NCBI GenBank assembly: GCA_905250025.1
Contig: CAJNOJ010000012.1
Location: forward strand, 186,001 to 250,000
Length of the DNA stretch: 64,000 nucleotides
Reading direction: 5' to 3'
Origin: Adineta ricciae
Lineage: Eukaryota; Rotifera; Eurotatoria; Adinetida; Adinetidae
In this document: one piece after another, positions 59,057-64,000 of the stretch
How positions within the stretch are numbered: position 1 is the stretch's first letter
Layout: the number at the start of each line of letters is the position of its first letter
Position numbers and translations under genes: made by a program
The notes under the pieces: model-generated
What the model was told of the DNA's origin: nothing
Database searches by the model: none
Seen by the model: only the letters and a program-made list of their open reading frames with translations

Positions 59057-60047
59057 AATTTCAATAGTTCTCTGCTTTTTTTCTGTATGAGTGTCTACAC
59101 GTCAAAATGGAAATTCCACTATAATACTAAAAAACTATTGCCGTCTACACACCCTCTTGCCAGCACAACCTTGTGAACAAATGTAAAAAAAAAACAATTT
59201 TATCTACGACGCAATTTTTTCTTTCTTTTCAAATTTTAATTTTCTCAATTGTAACTTTCGGTAGATGTATAAACAACAAAAATAACAAAGAAAAATCTTT
59301 AATAGCATCTCCAAGACGTAAGAAGGAAAAGAGACTATACACATACATCGAACAAACAACATGATGCAACGCGGGGAATACCAAGCATGAAATAAGATTT
59401 TACGTCCGCTCTCGATTCTGACCTTGTTTCTTGATGTTTGAGCGAAACTTTTCCAAAATTTGTTTTGAAACCTTAGATGAACTTGTACACATGGAAACAA
59501 TCATTTTCTTTTCGATATTGTGTCTTATGTGAAATACTGGATCAGATTTCTGATATCGTACTTTTATTTTTAAAAAAAAAGAAAGAAAAAAAAAACCAAC
59601 ATACACAAAGATGTGTGCACAATGAGAAAAGAAACGAGACAGAGATCATCACTATAGATTCGATTTCAATACAAAACAAAAAGACATCGAAGGAGACCGA
59701 TCGGATTTGCTTATGAGTAGTTTGTTATGTAAGAACATATTATGTGCATGTGTGACAATATGTGTTATGTGCTGGAGAGAAGATAGAAATAGCGTGCACG
59801 TGCAGTGTACAACCATCGAAATATTGCGTATTTATTGCGAACAAAACAAAACAGAATGTTGATGAGAAGGTAAAGATTATTGACCGATGGCGTTGGCATT
59901 AGCTACTCACTGAGTGTGCACAAAATTGAGGGGAAAAGAAAGAGAGAGAGGGAGAGAGAGAAAGAGACCAAAAACTAAGAGGCACTTGTATGTCGCTTGT
60001 TGTTGTTGTTGTTTTTCCTTTTCTCTTCGAATTTTGATTGAATAAAT
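59057..60047. other. Gene-poor spacer
   Basis: About 1 kb between two minus-strand genes with A-rich blocks, a (GA)n-rich run at about 59938-59970 and a TTG repeat at 60000-60015. Short frames on both strands are Lys/Asn/Phe-biased with no support. Confidence 0.5.
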
Positions 60048-61572
60048 TTAACGAGGATGGTAGTGTCCAATTGCTTTGAGATTTTCAACAAACATACCAC
60101 GTGCAACTTCGGGTCGACGATCAACACCAGCAACCATTCCCGGTACCTTGATTATTCATAGAATAATAAATCAAGTAAAACAGAAAAGAAGAAATAGTTT
60201 GTTTTGTGTTTCCTTACAACATCTGAATCAACAAAAATACTGCCACATTCGTTAAGTTCTGCGCGTTTAACTTCGATTTCATGTTCATTCACACCACGGC
60301 AAGCATCTTCAATTAACACTGTTCGATAATTATTCTCTACTGCATGCATCGCCGTTGCAGCTAGAAGAATACGAAGACGATCGAATCATTTCTCTCAAAG
60401 CTAACATTGTACATACCAACACAAACATCCGTAGCTAAACCAACGACATACACATCGGTCACTGACCGTTCTCGCAGTTGATCGTCTAAACTTGTTTTAC
60501 TCAATTTCATGTTGTCCCAAAATGCTGAATAGGAATCGATTTCAGGATTAGTTCCTTTGTAAACATGTATAGCATTGTCCACGCGAATCAGATCAGGATG
60601 TAAGTCAGCGCCGGGCGTTTTTTGAATACAGTGCGCTGGCCAGAGAACTTGTTCGATTGTTGATGTTAAATTCGGTGGACCAACGAACAGAACAGTATCG
60701 AGTACATGCGCACTGTCCACAGCAATCTAGAACACAATTGCGTCGTCAACAAGGATTTTGATAGAAATAATCTTAGTTACAGGACTTTCGGGTGCCGCAC
60801 TTCTTAAATGACGGTTTTCATAGAAGGATATATGGTTCAATGGATGCCAATCATATGTATAGGCGACCACATCGAAATTAACATCACGAATAACTCGATT
60901 GATTACAGGAACAACTTCTTCTCCTGAAAAAAAAAAGAATTCTTCTCTCGTTCTATTTTCAAGAAAACAAAACCTTGATGATTGGCAGGACAGGAATGTA
61001 GCGCTAACGAACCAGAAATGAAGTCATTCTGAACATCGACTATAACAAGTGCGCTAATCGGTCTGACAGCCTAGGCAAAAGAAAAGAAAGTGTACGTTCG
61101 AATATACACAGTAAAGTCTTTCGTGTTTACACATTTGATCGTTGTTTTCCATGCTTGAATGAATTCATCGTAATCAATTTGATCATCCTGATTGAAATCT
61201 GTGTCACGAAAATATTCTTCAATGCGATCGTTTAGAATGAAATAGGGTCGTTGTTTGTTGGAAAAGAGTGAACTGAGGAAACGACGAAATTCTTCACGAG
61301 TCCAAAAGCCTCGTCTAAAATGAGATATGCGTGTTCACTGTGCCAAGAACGAATATCGAAAATTTACTTTTGGGAATCAAAAAATCGAAAACAACGTTCA
61401 TATTCGTCGTCAGAGAAATTGCTTTGTCTCAATAATTCAAATGGATCATAATCGTAAGGTGGCGGTGACATGGACGAGCCTGAAAACGGAAGAATTTGAA
61501 ATCAAGAAGACGTAAAACGCTATTTGAATTCTACGAGAACATGTCCGTGCTCCACTAACCTTTAGTACCCAT
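60048..61572 (-). CDS. NAAM: EF-hand-containing nicotinamidase (PNC1/Naam type)
   Basis: Nicotinamidase hydrolyses nicotinamide to nicotinate in the NAD salvage pathway used by yeasts and many invertebrates; mammals lack it. About seven exons. An N-terminal region has an EF-hand (DTDFNQDDQIDYDEF) after RRGFWTREEFRRFL, as in Drosophila Naam. The amidase domain has ALVIVDVQNDFISGSLAL with the catalytic Asp, YDWHPLNHISF with metal ligands, VLWPAHCIQ, HVYKGTNPEIDSYSAFWDN with the catalytic Lys, and VVGLATDVCV with the nucleophilic Cys. It ends ENNYRTVLIEDACRGVNEHE and AIGHYHPR. Start MGTKGSSMSPPP. All catalytic residues are present. Confidence 0.92.
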
Positions 61573-63035
61573 TGTAGAAATCTCGGAAATAGCTTTTAAA
61601 ATCGAATGTTGTTTCTGTACATGAGTAGGATGACGAGTTCTATTATTTACTGAAAGGAAACTGCGTTGAATAGATAGATTAATAAAAATATGCATTGGAA
61701 TCGCGGGTAAACTTTGTAGTTCATTTGTGTTCTTAATTGTGAATAGGTAAGGATGTAATAAAACGTTTCTCTTTTCTTACAGACGTAACGCTTCTTTTTT
61801 TCTCTTTTGGTTGCTAAACTATTATCGGAGAATATTGAAAGTTGCAATAAGTAAAGGGAGGAAAATAGTAATAATTATTGCAGTAAATACGGCTAGAAAA
61901 TAATGTTGATAGGAGCTGACTGACTGTTAGAAAATTGAACGAAGTGAAACAATTAACTACCTAACGATCGATGGAACGGCAGGCATGCAGAGAGAGAGAG
62001 AGGAAAGAGCGAGTGAACGAGCAAAAGAGAAAAAAATTGGACGTTATTCTCGTGCGCATTACTGAGTTACTCATTTTTTTTTTCATTTTTATTTGCCTAT
62101 TCTTAAAACAATCCTATCTCGTTTACTCAACTCTATGTTGTTATTTTTGTTGTTGTTAGTCTTGATTGACGTCACAGAATCTCGTACTGATGATGTGTGA
62201 TTAAAATGAGAACGACGCTGGGATATACATGCGGATTAAAGTTTGCATGAGACTATTGTGGACTTCGACAGGAAAATAAATTTGACTAATTTAAATAAAA
62301 AGGAATCCGCGTAAATAAGTTCATTGCTCCGAACAGCGTTTCTCTCCATGTCATATTACCGTCAAGAAAGCTAAGCTATTATCCTCATTATCGGCGAGAA
62401 GATAAACATTTTTATAACATTTCAAAGATAATATCGACGGACATACCTGTGCAAAGATAGTGAGGACGAGAGGTAGACAGAATGCTCTCGTTTGAATTTG
62501 GAATTGTGTTGTGTCTATGATGACGACGAGCGTGAAACGTCTTTAAGAGAAAAAGTGAGAATGAAAAACGGAGAGGGAAAGAGAAAGAGAGAGAGGGAGG
62601 GGAAAAGGAAGGAAAAGGCAAAGAACCTAATCACTTCAGAAACACACACACATATATATACTCTCAAAAATCGATTTTCAATTCTTCATCTTTTTATATT
62701 ATTTCTCGAACAGAAGAAAGAGTCTTTTGTATGGAAAATCAAAAATTATTATTAGATTTCTTTCGGCTCTAATTTTTGTTCATGAAATCATTAAGAAAAA
62801 CTTTTCACAACATGTCGTGTATAGTTATTTAGCAGAAGAATCAATAACCCACGAGCGCCATCTATCGACTAGTGCATATACATGCCGGCAAGTCCATATT
62901 GTACCGGTGATCATCAGGTCTTATTTTCTTTTTTTTTAAATGTTGTTTATTTCGAGACGAACTATTGCTGATGCAAGGTTATTGGCTTTTATTCTTCTAG
63001 ATATTTTCGACTTAGAATCATTATTTAATACATAA
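61573..63035. other. Spacer, purine-rich and repeat-containing
   Basis: About 1.46 kb between divergent genes. Contains GA microsatellites at 61990-62003 and 62585-62605 and a short (CA)n near 62641. No gene is supported. It must hold the promoters of nicotinamidase and GrpE. Confidence 0.5.
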
Positions 63036-63860
63036 ATGAGTCTTCTTTCTAATTGTCTATTCGTACGGCAAATTATTTGTCGTACTGGTGCTTTTTCGCC
63101 ATCAGTATGGATGAATGCCTCGCGTTTATCACCGGTGTTCAGGTAGTTGATTCATTTTTTGTTGAGATTGCATTCATTTTTCTAATTGGATCATGTTAGT
63201 TTAGACATTCGTCTACAAATCCGTCTCCGCAGGAACAAAAACCAGACGAAACTACAGCAACATCTAATCCATCCGTAGAAAATACCTCTCAACCCGAACA
63301 AAAGTCCGATGTGAACGTGAAACAACTTCAGGAACAAAATGTGAAGTTAACTGAAGATGTTAATGAATTCAAGGTAAAAATTTGCTCTTTTCATTTGGAA
63401 AATTCTCACTCGATTAGTGGTATAGGATCGCTATAAACGAGCATTAGCTGAAACAGAAAATACTCGAATTCGTTTCACTAAACTTGTCAATGATGCGAAA
63501 ATATTTGGTATTCAAGGTTTCTGCAAAGATCTACTCGAAGTTGCTGATATTCTCAATCTCGCTTTAACCAATACTCCTCAACAGCCATCCACCGATCTAG
63601 CAACATTAACGAAAGATTTCAATAATCTCCGTCAAGGTCTAGCAATGACCGAAGAAAGAATGCAAAAGATCTTTACGAAAAACGGTCTGCTACAAATCAA
63701 ACCGAATGAAGGTGATAAGTTCGATCCTAACTTTCATGATGCCCTCTTCCAAGCTAAACTTCCTGATAAAACCAGTGGAACAATCATACAAGTAATGAAA
63801 ACCGGTTATCGTCTTCAAGATCGCGTTATACGTGCCGCCCAAGTCGGTGTCGCGCAATAG
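63036..63860 (+). CDS. GRPEL1: Mitochondrial GrpE nucleotide-exchange factor
   Basis: Co-chaperone that exchanges ADP for ATP on mitochondrial Hsp70 (mortalin) during protein import. Exon 1 (63036-63142) encodes a mitochondrial presequence rich in Ser/Arg (MSLLSNCLFVRQIICRTGAF). Exon 2 gives a Gln/Glu-rich coiled-coil start (VNVKQLQEQNVKLTEDVNEF), and exon 3 carries DRYKRALAETENTRIRFTKL, QGFCKDLLEVADILNLAL and the beta-domain with FDPNFHDALFQ, GTIIQVMKTGYRLQDRVIRA ending AQVGVAQ. Three exons, about 225 residues, normal for the family. AATAAA lies at 63933. Confidence 0.95.
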
Positions 63861-63932
63861 GCAAAGAAATCGAATGTTCAAGTAATCACAGATGATTTAT
63901 TGTTGTTGTTTTTTTTTGTCTGTCATTTCAAA

Positions 63933-63938
63933 ATAAAT
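63933..63938 (+). terminator. Polyadenylation signal AATAAA (GRPEL1)
   Basis: Hexamer about 70 bp after the stop codon; the remaining 60 bp to the window end hold no frame I can support. Confidence 0.5.
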
Positions 63939-64000
63939 ATATAACTCGTTATGATCACCAGCCCACGAAAGAGGATTGAAAAATAATACATTCCTCTTTC

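Noticed and set aside
1..64000. CRISPR array, rRNA genes, transposon or retroelement proteins
   Set aside because: No regularly spaced direct repeats, no rRNA-like conserved tracts, and no transposase, integrase or reverse-transcriptase motifs were seen in any frame.

Overview
This window looks like nuclear DNA from a small invertebrate, most probably a bdelloid rotifer. The genes are animal orthologues (DEPTOR, Staufen, CTDNEP1, SERINC, STYXL1, ZSWIM2). They are packed tightly on both strands and split by many very short GT-AG introns, mostly about 45-65 nt. The DNA is AT-rich, with purine/pyrimidine-rich spacers and short microsatellites. The rotifer assignment is inference from gene architecture, not proof. 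There are no prokaryotic operons, CRISPR arrays, rRNAs or convincing tRNAs, and no recognisable transposon.

Layout. 1-5.97 kb (minus strand): an ABCC10-type transporter cut by the window edge, TMEM242 ending 54 bp upstream of it, and an unrecognised gene. 7.0-9.1 kb (plus): a ZSWIM2-type ubiquitin ligase. 9.7-12.8 kb (minus): NAD-dependent glycerol-3-phosphate dehydrogenase and prostaglandin E synthase 2. 13.8 kb: a decayed RBR ubiquitin-ligase fragment. 14.2-20.8 kb: lineage-specific or unrecognised small genes. 21.7-29.4 kb (plus): cyclin E, a serine incorporator and an ABCB9/TAPL-type half-transporter. 29.4-34.2 kb: the largest gene-poor stretch. 34.2-36.8 kb: a DEPTOR homologue. 37.6-42.3 kb (minus): Staufen, a RanBP2-type zinc-finger protein, a Rho GTPase and a coiled-coil protein. 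42.5-43.7 kb: CTDNEP1/Dullard. 44.2-50.2 kb: two small secreted-peptide reading frames behind TATA boxes and a tandem pair of secreted VIT/vWA (VWA5A-like) genes. 50.7-51.9 kb: a Gfo/Idh/MocA oxidoreductase. 52.0-53.4 kb: a rhodopsin-like GPCR. 55.9-59.1 kb (minus): CDC25 and an STYXL1-like phosphatase. 60.0-61.6 kb (minus): an EF-hand nicotinamidase. 63.0-63.9 kb: mitochondrial GrpE.

Most genes are unrelated housekeeping or signalling functions. Two neighbourhoods are more than chance collections. The first is the 44-50 kb block: secreted-peptide frames with TATA boxes run directly into a VIT/vWA duplicate, whose two copies are alternately identical and divergent. The first copy is broken at a single ambiguous base where about 1.5 kb of its sister is missing. 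The second is the minus-strand block of CDC25 and an STYXL1-like protein that keeps the catalytic cysteine lost in the vertebrate protein. Several minus-strand genes have a strong 3' splice site abutting the start codon, and TMEM242-ABCC10 is spaced like an operon. Both fit spliced-leader trans-splicing, which is known in bdelloids.

Exon joins were made by hand from reading frame and splice consensus, so individual boundaries may be off by a few bases.
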